DNA of 40,595 nt from Treponema sp. UBA937 (GCA_002293455.1 DBDH01000114.1:1-40595); one strand, 5' to 3'. Counted from the stretch's first letter, positions 22,127 through 30,819 are shown. Translations and numbers: made by a program. Notes: generated from the letters alone by a model not told the origin.

Positions 22127-22156
22127 ATGATACCATACATATTCACAGCTTGGCAA
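22127..22156 (-). promoter_or_regulatory. Promoter of the SGNH hydrolase gene
   Basis: Minus-strand -35 TTGCCA (22151-22156) and -10 TATCAT (22127-22132), each one base off consensus, 18 bases apart, leaving a leader of about 30 bases. Confidence 0.55.
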
Positions 22157-22229
22157 TTAAAAAGAGGATGTAAACCGCATACAAGTAATACAAGCAAAAT
22201 CGTTCGTGAATCCATACTAATAGAAGTAA

Positions 22230-22261
22230 TTGCAAAACTAACCGAGTTTTGCAAGAGGCTC
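22230..22261. repeat. Palindromic dispersed repeat, copy 2
   Basis: TTGCAAAACT, centre AACCG, AGTTTTGCAA, then GAGGCTC. The right flank is the complement of the left flank of copy 1 (GCCTCTTG), so the two copies together define an element with arms of about 17 bases. It lies upstream of recQ. Confidence 0.7.
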
Positions 22262-22337
22262 AATATTGAGGATATGTATTTTGAGAAACAGTGTATTTTC
22301 CGGAAATTTCGTGTATGATGCTTGTACAGTAAAACCT

Positions 22338-24230
22338 ATGCAGGATTCATACAACATTTTAAAGGAACAGTTTGGTTTTTCCTCTTTCAGGCAGGGCCAG
22401 GCACAGCTTATCGACGCAATAATGAGCGGCCGCGATGTGCTCGGAATTATGCCCACAGGCGGCGGAAAAAGTCTCTGTTACCAGATACCGGCGCTCATGC
22501 TTGAAGGAACGGAAATTGTTATTTCGCCGTTAATCAGCCTGATGAAAGACCAGGTAAACGCGCTGGAGGAAGAAGGAATTCCGGCAGCTTTTATCAACAG
22601 TTCTTTATCCGCCCAGGAATATTACGGGATTTTGCAGGCAGCCGGAAAGAATCAATACAAGATTCTTTACATCGCGCCGGAAAGTCTTTTTAAAGCGGAT
22701 ATCATCAACCTTGTGCAGAGTATCCGCGTCTCGCTCCTGGTGGTAGATGAAGCGCATTGTATTTCGCAATGGGGGCACGATTTCAGGCCGGCGTATAAAA
22801 ACATCAAAGCCTTCCTGGAGATGATAAACCCAAGGCCGCATCTTGCGTCCTTTACGGCAACGGCTACGCGGCAGGTCCGGGAAGACATCATCCGTATGCT
22901 GGGATTGGAAAATCCTTTTGTGCTTGTTACCGGCTTTGACAGAAGCAATCTTTATTTCGGCGTGGAAAAGCCAGAGAACAGAAACGCGCGGCTCATCGAA
23001 CTGCTGAAAGAACGGAAGGGACAAAGCGGAATCATTTATTGCAGCACAAGGAAATCCGTTGAGGAGCTGCATGAAATGCTGGAACGAAAATCGTTTCCTG
23101 TGACTATGTATCATGCAGGGCTAGATGATGTTACACGTCATAAAAGTCAGGATGATTTTCTCTACGACCGGAAAACCGTGATGATTGCCACAAACGCTTT
23201 CGGCATGGGAATCGACAAGTCCAACGTATCATTTGTTATTCATTACCAAATGCCGAAGAACATCGAAAGTTATTATCAGGAAGCAGGGAGAGCAGGCCGT
23301 GACGGAGCGGCGGCGGATTGTATCCTGCTGTATAATTCCCAGGATGTCCGCATCAATCAGTTTCTCATCAAACAAAGTCAGAATGAAGGCGAAGCCGATT
23401 CAAGCATCATCGAACAGAAGATGGAACTGCTTCGGCAGATGACTTTTTACGCATCATCTTCCGACTGTCTCCGATCCCGCATCCTTTCATACTTTGGTGA
23501 ACCGGGTTCGTCATATTGCGGAAACTGTTCCAACTGCAAAGACAATGTTGAAGAAATCGATATTTCAGTTGATGCGCTGAAGATTATTTCCTGCGTATAC
23601 CGGCTCCTCGAACGGAACCGGAAAATGGGAAAGGCGATGATCTGCAATATCCTTACCGGGAGCCGCAGTGAAAAAATCCAGAACGCCTATCTGCACGAAT
23701 TAAGCACCTACGGAATCATGGCCGGTACCGATGCCGCGCGCCTTCGGAAGATGATCGATTTTCTTATTGAAAAAGAATATCTTGCGGTTGAGGGAACGGA
23801 TTATCCCGTGGTGATTCCTACCGAGAAAAGCCGCCTGTTTATAAAAGAAAAACCGAAACTTACGATGATGATGCCGGGTATTAACATACCGGGTACCAAG
23901 CCTGTACCCCGGCGGGAGAAGGAAGTCATTCTTATAAAAGCGGCAAAGCCTTCCGCCGGAATTTCTCCACCAGTATTTGATGAACAGTTGTATGAGCAAT
24001 TGAAGAAGCTCCGAAACCGTTTGGCATCGGAGGCAAAGGTTCCGTCATACATCATTTTTTCCGATGCTTCGTTAAAGGACATGACCGCAAAAGCGCCGGT
24101 CACCGCGGTAGAATTTCTCGAAGTGTCCGGCGTGGGAGCGGTAAAGCAGGAACGTTACGCGTATGCGTTTACGGAACTCATCCGGCAGTATAAAGCGCGG
24201 CGCGGAAACAAAAACGGAGAAGATCAATGA
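22338..24230 (+). CDS. recQ: ATP-dependent DNA helicase RecQ
   Basis: RecQ unwinds DNA 3'-5' in repair and fork restart. Starting at MQDSYNILKEQFG (ATG 22338), the 630 residues show motif 0 (FRQGQAQLI), Walker A MPTGGGKSLCYQ, the DEAH box VVDEAHCISQWGHDFRP, and SFTATAT. They also show motif VI YYQEAGRAGRDG, the RQC zinc site (CLRSRILSYFGE, CGNCSNCKD), a winged-helix region, and a C-terminal HRDC domain (about 545-615). The frame opens 24 codons earlier, but that part is not conserved. The ribosome-binding site is poor. The stop overlaps the next gene in ATGA. Confidence 0.95.
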   Translation: MQDSYNILKEQFGFSSFRQGQAQLIDAIMSGRDVLGIMPTGGGKSLCYQIPALMLEGTEIVISPLISLMKDQVNALEEEGIPAAFINSSLSAQEYYGILQAAGKNQYKILYIAPESLFKADIINLVQSIRVSLLVVDEAHCISQWGHDFRPAYKNIKAFLEMINPRPHLASFTATATRQVREDIIRMLGLENPFVLVTGFDRSNLYFGVEKPENRNARLIELLKERKGQSGIIYCSTRKSVEELHEMLERKSFPVTMYHAGLDDVTRHKSQDDFLYDRKTVMIATNAFGMGIDKSNVSFVIHYQMPKNIESYYQEAGRAGRDGAAADCILLYNSQDVRINQFLIKQSQNEGEADSSIIEQKMELLRQMTFYASSSDCLRSRILSYFGEPGSSYCGNCSNCKDNVEEIDISVDALKIISCVYRLLERNRKMGKAMICNILTGSRSEKIQNAYLHELSTYGIMAGTDAARLRKMIDFLIEKEYLAVEGTDYPVVIPTEKSRLFIKEKPKLTMMMPGINIPGTKPVPRREKEVILIKAAKPSAGISPPVFDEQLYEQLKKLRNRLASEAKVPSYIIFSDASLKDMTAKAPVTAVEFLEVSGVGAVKQERYAYAFTELIRQYKARRGNKNGEDQ

Positions 24231-24880
24231 ACTGTCTTGTTTGTGCTTCTTCCTCCGTAAGGCTTTTGGAAACAAAACGAAAGAAGTTCTTTCGTTGTAA
24301 TGATTGCGGCTTCTCGTTTCTTCATCCGGACTTTCTTCCGGATGAAGAAACGGCGCTTAATCGTTATAAGAAACATCAGAATGATGATGACAACCAAGGC
24401 TACCGGCAGTTCCTGTCCAGAATTGTTGAACGCGCTTTGTTCTACGCGGGGAAGCCGGAAACCGTTATCGATTGGGGATCCGGCCCTGTTCCATCACTTT
24501 CCCGAATGATGCGGAATTTGGGCTTTTCAGTGTTTTCCTGGGACCCTCATTTTTCCGCTTCCGAACTTCCTCAACAATCATTCTACGATTTAGGCATGTG
24601 CGTTGAAACCGCGGAACATTTCATCAATCCGCAAAAAGATTTCTCCGCTTTCTTTGCGGCATTGAAGCCCGGCGCATTTGCCGTTATACATACCCATCTT
24701 GCGCCGGAAGATGACGAGGCATTTCTCCGCTGGTGGTACATGGAAGACATAACACATGTATCGTTTTACAGCAATCGATCATTGGAGATGCTTGGCGATA
24801 TGAATTCCGCATCGTTAATCGCACTGGAAGACAGAAAGCTTGCGGTGTTCAGGAAAACGGCAAAAAACGAAGAGAAATGA
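24227..24880 (+). CDS. Class I SAM-dependent methyltransferase with N-terminal zinc ribbon
   Basis: The 217-residue protein starts with a two-knuckle Cys motif (MNCLVCAS and FRCNDCGFSFLHP, residues 3-28). A methyltransferase fold follows, with the SAM loop VIDWGSGPVPSLSRMM (about 80-95) and the acidic residue at FSWDPHF. It belongs to the loosely annotated Methyltransf_23-like group. It is translationally coupled to recQ by the 4-base ATGA overlap and followed by a strong terminator, so recQ and this gene form one operon. The substrate is unknown; a role with RecQ in nucleic acid processing is inference. Confidence 0.8.
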   Translation: MNCLVCASSSVRLLETKRKKFFRCNDCGFSFLHPDFLPDEETALNRYKKHQNDDDNQGYRQFLSRIVERALFYAGKPETVIDWGSGPVPSLSRMMRNLGFSVFSWDPHFSASELPQQSFYDLGMCVETAEHFINPQKDFSAFFAALKPGAFAVIHTHLAPEDDEAFLRWWYMEDITHVSFYSNRSLEMLGDMNSASLIALEDRKLAVFRKTAKNEEK

Positions 24881-24913
24881 GCAAAGAGTAAAGATACTCT
24901 TTGTTCTTTTCTT
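24879..24913 (+). terminator. Terminator of the recQ operon
   Basis: A 12-bp stem (GAGCAAAGAGTA / TACTCTTTGTTC, one G-U pair) with the 4-base loop AAGA, followed by TTTTCTT. It begins at the methyltransferase stop codon. Confidence 0.85.
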
Positions 24914-24954
24914 AAAATTACATTACAATAACAACAGGAAGTATTTTTACAGAT

Positions 24955-26037
24955 ATGGCAACAACCTTTTTTAAAGATATCATCAATCCTCATTTTGATC
25001 AAAAGGCTTTACTCGATATAAGAGGCGGCGGAAAGGTGCTTGTGATCAGCGATTTTCACATGGGGAACGGCGGAAGAAACGATGACCTCAACCGGAACGC
25101 GCTTCTCTTAACGAAAATTCTTGAAGATTATTATCTGCCGAATGATTATTTTGTTATATTAAACGGTGATATTGAGGAACTTCAACGCTTTTCTCTTTCC
25201 GTCGTACAAAATCAATGGAAAAAATTGTACGATGTTTTTGACCGGTTTGCGGAAAAAGATAGGCTTTTCAAAAACATCGGCAATCATGATGAAGGGCTTA
25301 TCTTTGAAAGAAAATATCCGTATAAGCTCTACAACGTGGTTCAGATTGAAACCGGAACTCTTCCGATCTATGTCTATCATGGACATCAATCTTCCAAGAT
25401 GTATGATAAATTCAATAATCTTATCAGCCTGAGCATCCGGTATTTCCTGAAGCCTTTCGGAATCAAGAACATCTCCAGCGCGCGAAGTCCCCATAAACGC
25501 TTTTATGTGGAAAAACAGGCATATCAATTTTCGATGGAACATAACTGCGTTTCGATTATCGGACACACGCACCGCCCTTTGTTTGAATCATTAGGCCGAT
25601 TCGAATATATCAAGTTTGAGATTGAAAGGCTCTGCCGCGATTACCCATCCGCGGGCGGCACGGAACAGGAAAGAATCGCGAAAGAAGTTGCCACGCTCCG
25701 CTATGAACTGGGGAAATTGAAACGCTCCGAACGCCGGGATATTTTGCGGCAAAGTCTCTACGGCGACGAACTCCCTGTTCCCTGCCTTTTCAATTCCGGC
25801 AGCGCCATCGGCAAAAAAGGCATCAACGCGATAGAACTCGACAAGCGGAACATTTCCCTTGTGTACTGGTACAACGAAGGCGAAGGCAAACAATTCGTCA
25901 GCCGCGGCGCTTATGATATTTTCAAAATCGGCCATTCCTCCGCCCGGCGCGCTGTCTTAAACGAGGATCAGCTTGAATACGTAGAAGCAAAAATCCGGCT
26001 ATTGGGCAGCGGTAACAAGATCACCGAAAGGGAATGA
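24955..26037 (+). CDS. Calcineurin-like metallophosphoesterase
   Basis: A 360-residue two-metal phosphoesterase. The metal ligands are visible as ISDFHMGNG (D-x-H), LNGDIEE (GD), IGNHDEG (GNHD), YVYHGHQ (GH) and IIGHTHRP (GHxH). A Lys/Arg/Glu-rich helical insertion (about 210-265) precedes a C-terminal beta part with NSGSAIG. Family members hydrolyse nucleotides, lipids or phosphoproteins; this one has no signal peptide and no substrate can be assigned. It lies between the recQ terminator and the SPFH gene's terminator, as a single gene. Confidence 0.9.
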   Translation: MATTFFKDIINPHFDQKALLDIRGGGKVLVISDFHMGNGGRNDDLNRNALLLTKILEDYYLPNDYFVILNGDIEELQRFSLSVVQNQWKKLYDVFDRFAEKDRLFKNIGNHDEGLIFERKYPYKLYNVVQIETGTLPIYVYHGHQSSKMYDKFNNLISLSIRYFLKPFGIKNISSARSPHKRFYVEKQAYQFSMEHNCVSIIGHTHRPLFESLGRFEYIKFEIERLCRDYPSAGGTEQERIAKEVATLRYELGKLKRSERRDILRQSLYGDELPVPCLFNSGSAIGKKGINAIELDKRNISLVYWYNEGEGKQFVSRGAYDIFKIGHSSARRAVLNEDQLEYVEAKIRLLGSGNKITERE

Positions 26038-26043
26038 AAAATA

Positions 26044-26064
26044 CCGCCCTTACACAAAGGGCGG
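26044..26064 (-). terminator. Terminator of the SPFH gene
   Basis: CCGCCCTT and AAGGGCGG pair over 8 bp with a 5-base loop. On the minus strand TATTTTTC follows, so it ends the 26071-27027 transcript and also faces the end of the phosphoesterase gene. Confidence 0.75.
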
Positions 26065-26070
26065 CAGGCA

Positions 26071-27027
26071 TTATCTTGCGGGTGCCGCTGGCAGTGTTAC
26101 CACTCCGCCCGCCGGGTTCAAAGGTATATAGGCCGGCACTTCAACACCATTCCAGCGTTTTGCGCGTTCCAGCTCAATTTCCAATTCGCGGATGCGGATT
26201 TCCGTTTGCAGATTTTGCGCAATAAGCTGATTATACTGCTGAACTCCCTCGCCTTCCGCGATTTTCGCGTCTCTTTCCGCGTTGGCCCTTACGATTATCG
26301 CCTGCGCGTTCAATTCCGCCTCTTTCAAATCGCCTTCCGCTTTGGCAATTTGGGCTTTTGCGGCAGCTTCGGCTTCTATGGCAAGACGCCTGTTTTCCTG
26401 TTCGGCAATATTTGCCTGCTGCTCGGCCTGGCGTACTCGTTGAGCCGCTTCCATCGTGGCATTAATCTGAATATCAAATTCGGGAGACCAATCAAAATTG
26501 CTGATATTAAGCTGACTTATTTTTATAGGACGGCTCACCACATGATCATTGATGAGCTGCAACACTTTTTCTCCGATAACGGATTGATTCGCCGCAAGAT
26601 CAAAAATGGTATACGTACCGATTATCGTTTTGATCGCGGAATTCGCTTCCGAAGCCAATAAGTTTTTTATTGAAGATTCGGTGTACTCGGTCGCAATGGT
26701 ATAAATGGCATTTTCATCATACTGCCAATACACGACCAGCCGGACGCCTATAATCTGATTATCCTTGCTGATTGCGCCCGCGCTGTTTATAGGAACATCG
26801 ATAGCCAGTTCATTCGGAACAATAGACCACGTTTTAATACTTCCTACCAATGGCGCGTGAAACTGAATGCCGGGCATTAACACTTCTTCCCCGGCTTTAC
26901 TGAAAGTGTAGCGAATACCGCGTTCCGTGGCGCCGACACAACTGACCGGGTTGCACACAAAAAGCACAACAACTACCGCCGCAATAATTATGACCGTTTT
27001 AATCAACTTTTTTACGTTACCCGACAC
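26071..27027 (-). CDS. SPFH/prohibitin-family membrane protein
   Basis: A 318-residue protein with one N-terminal membrane helix (about 8-28), then an SPFH/Band-7 domain (about 30-205: GIRYTFSKAGEEVLMPGIQF, NQIIGVRLVVYWQY). A long Ala/Glu/Gln-rich coiled coil (about 205-290) and a short Pro-rich tail follow. Such proteins form large ring or cage assemblies on the membrane, often controlling proteases or membrane order. No NfeD or FtsH partner lies nearby, so the partner is unknown. The sequence looks complete, and a clear terminator follows. Confidence 0.9.
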   Translation of the reverse strand: MSGNVKKLIKTVIIIAAVVVVLFVCNPVSCVGATERGIRYTFSKAGEEVLMPGIQFHAPLVGSIKTWSIVPNELAIDVPINSAGAISKDNQIIGVRLVVYWQYDENAIYTIATEYTESSIKNLLASEANSAIKTIIGTYTIFDLAANQSVIGEKVLQLINDHVVSRPIKISQLNISNFDWSPEFDIQINATMEAAQRVRQAEQQANIAEQENRRLAIEAEAAAKAQIAKAEGDLKEAELNAQAIIVRANAERDAKIAEGEGVQQYNQLIAQNLQTEIRIRELEIELERAKRWNGVEVPAYIPLNPAGGVVTLPAAPAR

Positions 27028-27091
27028 TGCCTCTCATCCTCCTGTGGGGTGATTTTGAACATCATCCCCTTTGTCTAAAATACCACTAAAG

Positions 27092-27127
27092 AAGATGCCC
27101 AGGCAAGTGTTTCCCTGGACATCTTCC
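27092..27127 (-). terminator. Hairpin after the antiporter gene
   Basis: GAAGATGCCCAGG and CCTGGACATCTTC pair over 12 of 13 positions with a 10-base loop, just after the antiporter stop. The downstream U-run on the minus strand is weak (TATTTT). Confidence 0.6.
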
Positions 27128-27135
27128 GATGATAA

Positions 27136-28710
27136 TTATTTTTTTGCCGCGGCAGTATCATTTCCGGGGAAAACTTTGGGCAGAACCAGCAGAACGATGA
27201 TTAAAAGCGCCAATGACAGCGGCGTAGTAACGGCAAGGGCCGCACCAAATCCGATTTTTCCGACAAAACCCGCCACAATGTATCCGATAAAACAGATAAC
27301 GGCTGTTGTAACCGCGTAAGGAATCTGGGTTCTGACATGTTCAATATGATTACATCCGGCACCGGTGGATGACAGAATCGTTGTGTCCGAAATGGGTGAA
27401 CAATGGTCGCCGAAAACCGAACCGGCGAGAACTGAAGAAAGGGCTATTACCGAAAGATGAGGAGCCGCGATTTCACAAACGGCCACAACTATCGGAATGA
27501 GTATACCGAATGTTCCCCAAGACGTTCCTGTCGCAAACGATAAAGCCGCAGCGATAATGAACATTATCGCGGGAATAAACGCTACGGGCATGTTAGACGC
27601 TTCTACCATTTCCGCCACATACGGTCCTGTTGAAAGAAGATCCCGGCACACGCCGCTGATGGTCCATGCCAAAGCAAGAATGACCAACGCGGGAACCATA
27701 GATTTTACTCCGGCAATTATCGCTTTAAAGAAATCCGCAAAGGACATCAATTTTCTTGGAACAAAGAGGAAGAACGCGATAAAGAGGGCGCCGAAACCGC
27801 CCAAGGATAAGGCGTATCCCGCGTCGGTGTCACCGAAAGCCTGGAAAACGGTTTTCCCTTCTCCGCTCCAAAGTCCGCCGTAAAAAAGCATCGCTAAGAT
27901 GGAAAAAATCACAAGGAACACTACGGGAATGATTAAATCCAGAACTTTTCCTTTTTCGGAGACGTTCAGCTTGGAGAGTTCATTTTCACTGGATGTATCG
28001 GAATCGGCAAAGTGGGCGTCTCCCAAGGATTCCGCTTTCCGCTGGGCCGCGGCCATGGGACCGAAATCGCCCTTTTTCCGTATTGCCATCCAAAAAACCA
28101 TAAAGATGGTAAGCACCGCGTAGAGGTTCATCGGAATGGAACTGACAAAAGCCTGCATTCCTCCCATGCTTCCTTCACCGGGATAATAACTGATAACGCT
28201 TGCCGCCCATGACGAAATAGGCGCAATGATACAAACCGGCGCCGCGGTTGCGTCGATCAGGTAAGCCAGTTTTTCCCGGGAAATATGCTGCCTGTCGGTG
28301 ACGGGCTTCATCACGGTTCCAACGGTAAGACAGTTAAAATAATCATCCACAAAAATAAGGATGCCCAGGAAAGCTGTCGCGATTCCAGCGCTGCGGCCTG
28401 TCCTCAGTTTTCTTGATGCCCAGTTTCCGTAGGCTTTGGAACCTCCCGCGCGGGTAATGACCGCGACCAAAGCTCCCAGCATACAGAGGAAGATAACCAT
28501 CGCGGCATTATCACCGACTTTGGAAATCATTAAATCGGTGGTAACACTAAAAATGCCGACAAAACCGAGCCCCACGGCAAAACTGTAAATAATCGTCCCT
28601 GACATAATCCCCAAAAGAAGCGAGAAAATTACTTCCTTGGTGATGAGCGCCAACGAAATAGCGATCACCGGGGGGATAATCGACAAAATCCCCACTTGTA
28701 TTGCTTCCAT
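27136..28710 (-). CDS. NhaC-type Na+/H+ antiporter family protein
   Basis: A 524-residue membrane protein with about 11-12 helices. Family marks include FVDDYFNCLTVGTVMKPVTD, LIDATAAPVCIIAPISSWA, FATGTSWGTFGILIPI, and SVFGDHCSPISDTTILSSTG. The last is the conserved Asp-rich ion site of this antiporter superfamily (NhaC/MleN-like). It exchanges Na+ with H+ or an organic acid; which one cannot be told. The frame opens 48 codons earlier, but ATG 28710 has a CAGGAGG site and begins the conserved region. Its promoter is at 28750-28779, and a hairpin follows the gene. Confidence 0.9.
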   Translation of the reverse strand: MEAIQVGILSIIPPVIAISLALITKEVIFSLLLGIMSGTIIYSFAVGLGFVGIFSVTTDLMISKVGDNAAMVIFLCMLGALVAVITRAGGSKAYGNWASRKLRTGRSAGIATAFLGILIFVDDYFNCLTVGTVMKPVTDRQHISREKLAYLIDATAAPVCIIAPISSWAASVISYYPGEGSMGGMQAFVSSIPMNLYAVLTIFMVFWMAIRKKGDFGPMAAAQRKAESLGDAHFADSDTSSENELSKLNVSEKGKVLDLIIPVVFLVIFSILAMLFYGGLWSGEGKTVFQAFGDTDAGYALSLGGFGALFIAFFLFVPRKLMSFADFFKAIIAGVKSMVPALVILALAWTISGVCRDLLSTGPYVAEMVEASNMPVAFIPAIMFIIAAALSFATGTSWGTFGILIPIVVAVCEIAAPHLSVIALSSVLAGSVFGDHCSPISDTTILSSTGAGCNHIEHVRTQIPYAVTTAVICFIGYIVAGFVGKIGFGAALAVTTPLSLALLIIVLLVLPKVFPGNDTAAAKK

Positions 28711-28749
28711 GTTAGAAACCTCCTGTTTTTCTGATAAAACGATATCAAT

Positions 28750-28779
28750 ATTGTAACTGGGAATGAGCAGTTTGTGCAA
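28750..28779 (-). promoter_or_regulatory. Promoter of the antiporter gene
   Basis: Minus-strand -35 TTGCAC (28774-28779) and -10 TACAAT (28750-28755), separated by 18 bases, giving a leader of about 33 bases before ATG 28710. Confidence 0.6.
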
Positions 28780-28909
28780 CAAAAATCGCGGCATAATTTC
28801 ATAATTAAAATCTTTAAAAATACCGATCTTATACACAGAGGACTGACAGGACACCTACTGGTATTTGTAACGTTTTTGTTCTATATTTTAGTTGGGAGGG
28901 GCGTAGATT

Positions 28910-29515
28910 TTGGGAAGAGTAATTGTTTTATTATTGCTGATTATCATTTTAGCGGCAGGCGGAATCGTCTGGTTTGATTATCTCAATGTAATCGACGCAA
29001 AATCGTTGATGGCTCCGGTGCTTCAACTGGTTGGTCTTGCCCCGCGTTCCCAGCCTGAGATCCCCGAAGATACGCCGATTTCTCTTGACGCCGAACGTTT
29101 GGCGGTCCGCCTGGAAGCGATTGAACTCCGTAATCTTGAACTTGACCGGCGTGAAGAAGCTATTACCGCCGAAGAAGGCAGAATCCTCCAAATGGCTCAG
29201 GAATTGGAAGACCGGCAGAAAACGCTTGATGACCGGGAGAATTCTATCGCCGTTAAAGAACAGGAAGCCGACAGCAGAAGCGCAAATATTGAAAGCATCG
29301 CCCGAAACTTAAATGGTATGCAGCCGGAGCGGGCGGTGGCGATTTTAGCCGCAATGAATGATCAGGATGCCATCGATGTAATCCGGAAGACAGAAGAAAT
29401 TGCGCAGCTTGCGGGAACAGCCTCGATTGTCCCTTATTGGTTGTCGCTTCTGCCTCCGGAACAGGCGGCGGAATTGCAGCGTAAGATGGCGGGTAAACCT
29501 CTTACGCTGTATTAG
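28910..29515 (+). CDS. flbB: Spirochaetal flagellar protein FlbB (complete copy)
   Basis: FlbB is a spirochaete-specific protein; in Borrelia it helps build the periplasmic collar and position the stators. The 201 residues have one N-terminal membrane helix (about 4-24), a coiled coil (about 60-125, Glu/Arg-rich), and a C-terminal MgtE-N/MotE-like domain (about 128-195: ANIESIARNLNGMQPERAVA, LPPEQAAELQRKM). The start is TTG 28910, 8 bases after GGGAGGGG. In other treponemes it precedes flbC/fliK; here it stands alone between the antiporter and an IS-like remnant, while a broken copy remains beside fliK. This is therefore probably the functional gene. Confidence 0.88.
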   Translation: MGRVIVLLLLIIILAAGGIVWFDYLNVIDAKSLMAPVLQLVGLAPRSQPEIPEDTPISLDAERLAVRLEAIELRNLELDRREEAITAEEGRILQMAQELEDRQKTLDDRENSIAVKEQEADSRSANIESIARNLNGMQPERAVAILAAMNDQDAIDVIRKTEEIAQLAGTASIVPYWLSLLPPEQAAELQRKMAGKPLTLY

Positions 29516-29530
29516 AGGAGTCTGTAAGCC

Positions 29531-29680
29531 TGTCAAAAATTCTGTGTAAATGAAAATATATTGAACGGAACCTATTCATTCTCAAACTCAATGCAAACTG
29601 GTTTAAAGCCTGCCTCAATCCCGTGTCGGCATTGTCCATTTTACAGTATGCGCTCTGCCCCTTGTTCATTGCTGACTGCG
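29531..29680 (-). mobile_element. Probable IS256-family remnant (terminal repeat plus transposase tail)
   Basis: TGTCAAAAATTCTGTGTAAA (29531-29550) closely resembles the terminal inverted repeats I recall for IS256-type elements. Reading inward on the minus strand, about 45 bases away, a frame encodes LRQALNQFAL, which resembles the extreme C-terminus of IS256 transposases (LNQFAI-type). No other part of a transposase remains; the amino-acid binding-protein gene ends at 29683. This is a solo end, not an active element. The assignment rests on remembered similarity. Confidence 0.4.
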
Positions 29681-29682
29681 AT

Positions 29683-30519
29683 TTATTCCGCGCTGGACAG
29701 TTCCATCGCTTCGGCAAAAAACTCGCTGATCATGTCCGCGTCCATCATCCGTTTCAGGCTTGCGTTGAGTGCGGCAACAAGACTGGGATTCCCCTGCTTG
29801 ATCGCGATAGCCGATCCGCCGTCTTCATCACGGAAAACAGGAGCCGCCAACGCAAGGCTTGGATTCGCGTTCACATAAGCCTGAGCAACGGGCAGTTCCG
29901 CGACGATGGCATCAACATTGCTGTTTTCAAGATCGAGAATAAGATTTTTGATGCTTGCAACTTCTTTCACAGAATCAATGTCCTGTTCGGCTTCTTCCTC
30001 ACTCATCCCAAGAATCTGGATTTTCGCAAGATCAACTTGAATTGTTCCTTTCTGAGCGGAAAGCCGCGCGGTCTTCAGAGCTTCGACTGTTTCATATTTC
30101 GCTTGATCGGCCCGCCGGACGATTACGCCGTGAGTCGCATAGTAATAAATGGTAGAAAAATCAACACTCTGCCTCCGTTCCGCTGTGGGGCTCATTCCGG
30201 AAATAACAATGTCGATAGTTCCAGCCTGGAGCGCCGCCAAAAGTCCGTCGAAAGCCATGTCTTTAATCTCAAGCGTTACGCCCAAGTCCTTCGCGATTTC
30301 TTTGGCAATATCAATATCGAAACCGACAATCACATCATTTCCATTTTCCAGAGAATGAAATTCGTAGGGAGGATAATCCGCCGAGCAGCCAATGATGAGT
30401 TTTCCCGCCCGTTGAATATTCGCGAGGCGCGTATCATTTTCCGCCCTAGCTCCGGCAAAAAGCGGAAGCGCGGCGAGAACAAAAACGGCTAATACCAGTA
30501 TCTTCTTCGTGGTTTTCAT
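29683..30519 (-). CDS. Amino-acid ABC transporter substrate-binding protein (family 3)
   Basis: A periplasmic binding protein of the SBP_bac_3 type, 278 residues. A signal peptide (MKTTKKILVLAVFVLAALPL, then FAGARA) is followed by the family signature: KLIIGCSADYPPYEF, GFDIDIAKEIAKDLGV, DGLLAALQAGTIDIVISGMS, then DAIVAELPVAQAY. ATG 30519 has a strong AAGGAGA site; the open frame upstream is not coding. The promoter has a consensus -35 and an ARG-box-like palindrome in its spacer, suggesting regulation by arginine or another amino acid. No permease or ATPase is adjacent, so partners are encoded elsewhere. Confidence 0.92.
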   Translation of the reverse strand: MKTTKKILVLAVFVLAALPLFAGARAENDTRLANIQRAGKLIIGCSADYPPYEFHSLENGNDVIVGFDIDIAKEIAKDLGVTLEIKDMAFDGLLAALQAGTIDIVISGMSPTAERRQSVDFSTIYYYATHGVIVRRADQAKYETVEALKTARLSAQKGTIQVDLAKIQILGMSEEEAEQDIDSVKEVASIKNLILDLENSNVDAIVAELPVAQAYVNANPSLALAAPVFRDEDGGSAIAIKQGNPSLVAALNASLKRMMDADMISEFFAEAMELSSAE

Positions 30520-30550
30520 AAAATCTCCTTGCTGTATATTTATTCTTTCA

Positions 30551-30579
30551 CTTGTATAAATATACATGACCTTTGTCAA
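30551..30579 (-). promoter_or_regulatory. Promoter with an ARG-box-like operator
   Basis: Minus-strand -35 TTGACA (30574-30579) and -10 TACAAG (30551-30556), 17 bases apart. The palindrome TGTATAAATATACA (30553-30566) overlaps the -10 and spacer, so a bound repressor would block polymerase. It resembles ArgR/AhrC boxes by length and A/T centre. Confidence 0.5.
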
Positions 30580-30819
30580 GAGGGATGAAAGCGCTGGCAG
30601 TAATGTAAAGTTTAAGCAAAATACGTGTCTAAATGATGTTCCTTTGCTCTGGTTCCACAAAAAAGTGATAAAAATCACTGATTTTAAGGTCATTTTCGCT
30701 CAAAAAATAACATTAATCGCTGAAATTTCCTGGACTTTATACTCCTAAAGCACTGGCCGGCAGTCATAAGGATACTCTTTTAAACATAGCTGCATGATTA
30801 TTTCAAATATAGGACAGTC
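30580..30819. other. Intergenic stretch with one 16-base palindrome
   Basis: No supported gene. AGTGATAAAAATCACT at 30664-30679 is a perfect 6-bp-arm dyad with a 4-base A-centre. It resembles an FNR/CRP-type site (GTGAT-N4-ATCAC) but lies about 150 bases from the nearest start, so its target is unclear. Confidence 0.3.

Noticed and set aside
28801..28909. Possible FliA (sigma-28) promoter before flbB
   Set aside because: TAAA and ACCGATCT are present, but their spacing is 3 bases short of the consensus and the -10 is incomplete.
29623..30492. 289-residue plus-strand frame opposite the amino-acid binding protein
   Set aside because: The minus strand encodes a complete, signature-bearing binding protein; this frame is an antisense by-product of codon bias.
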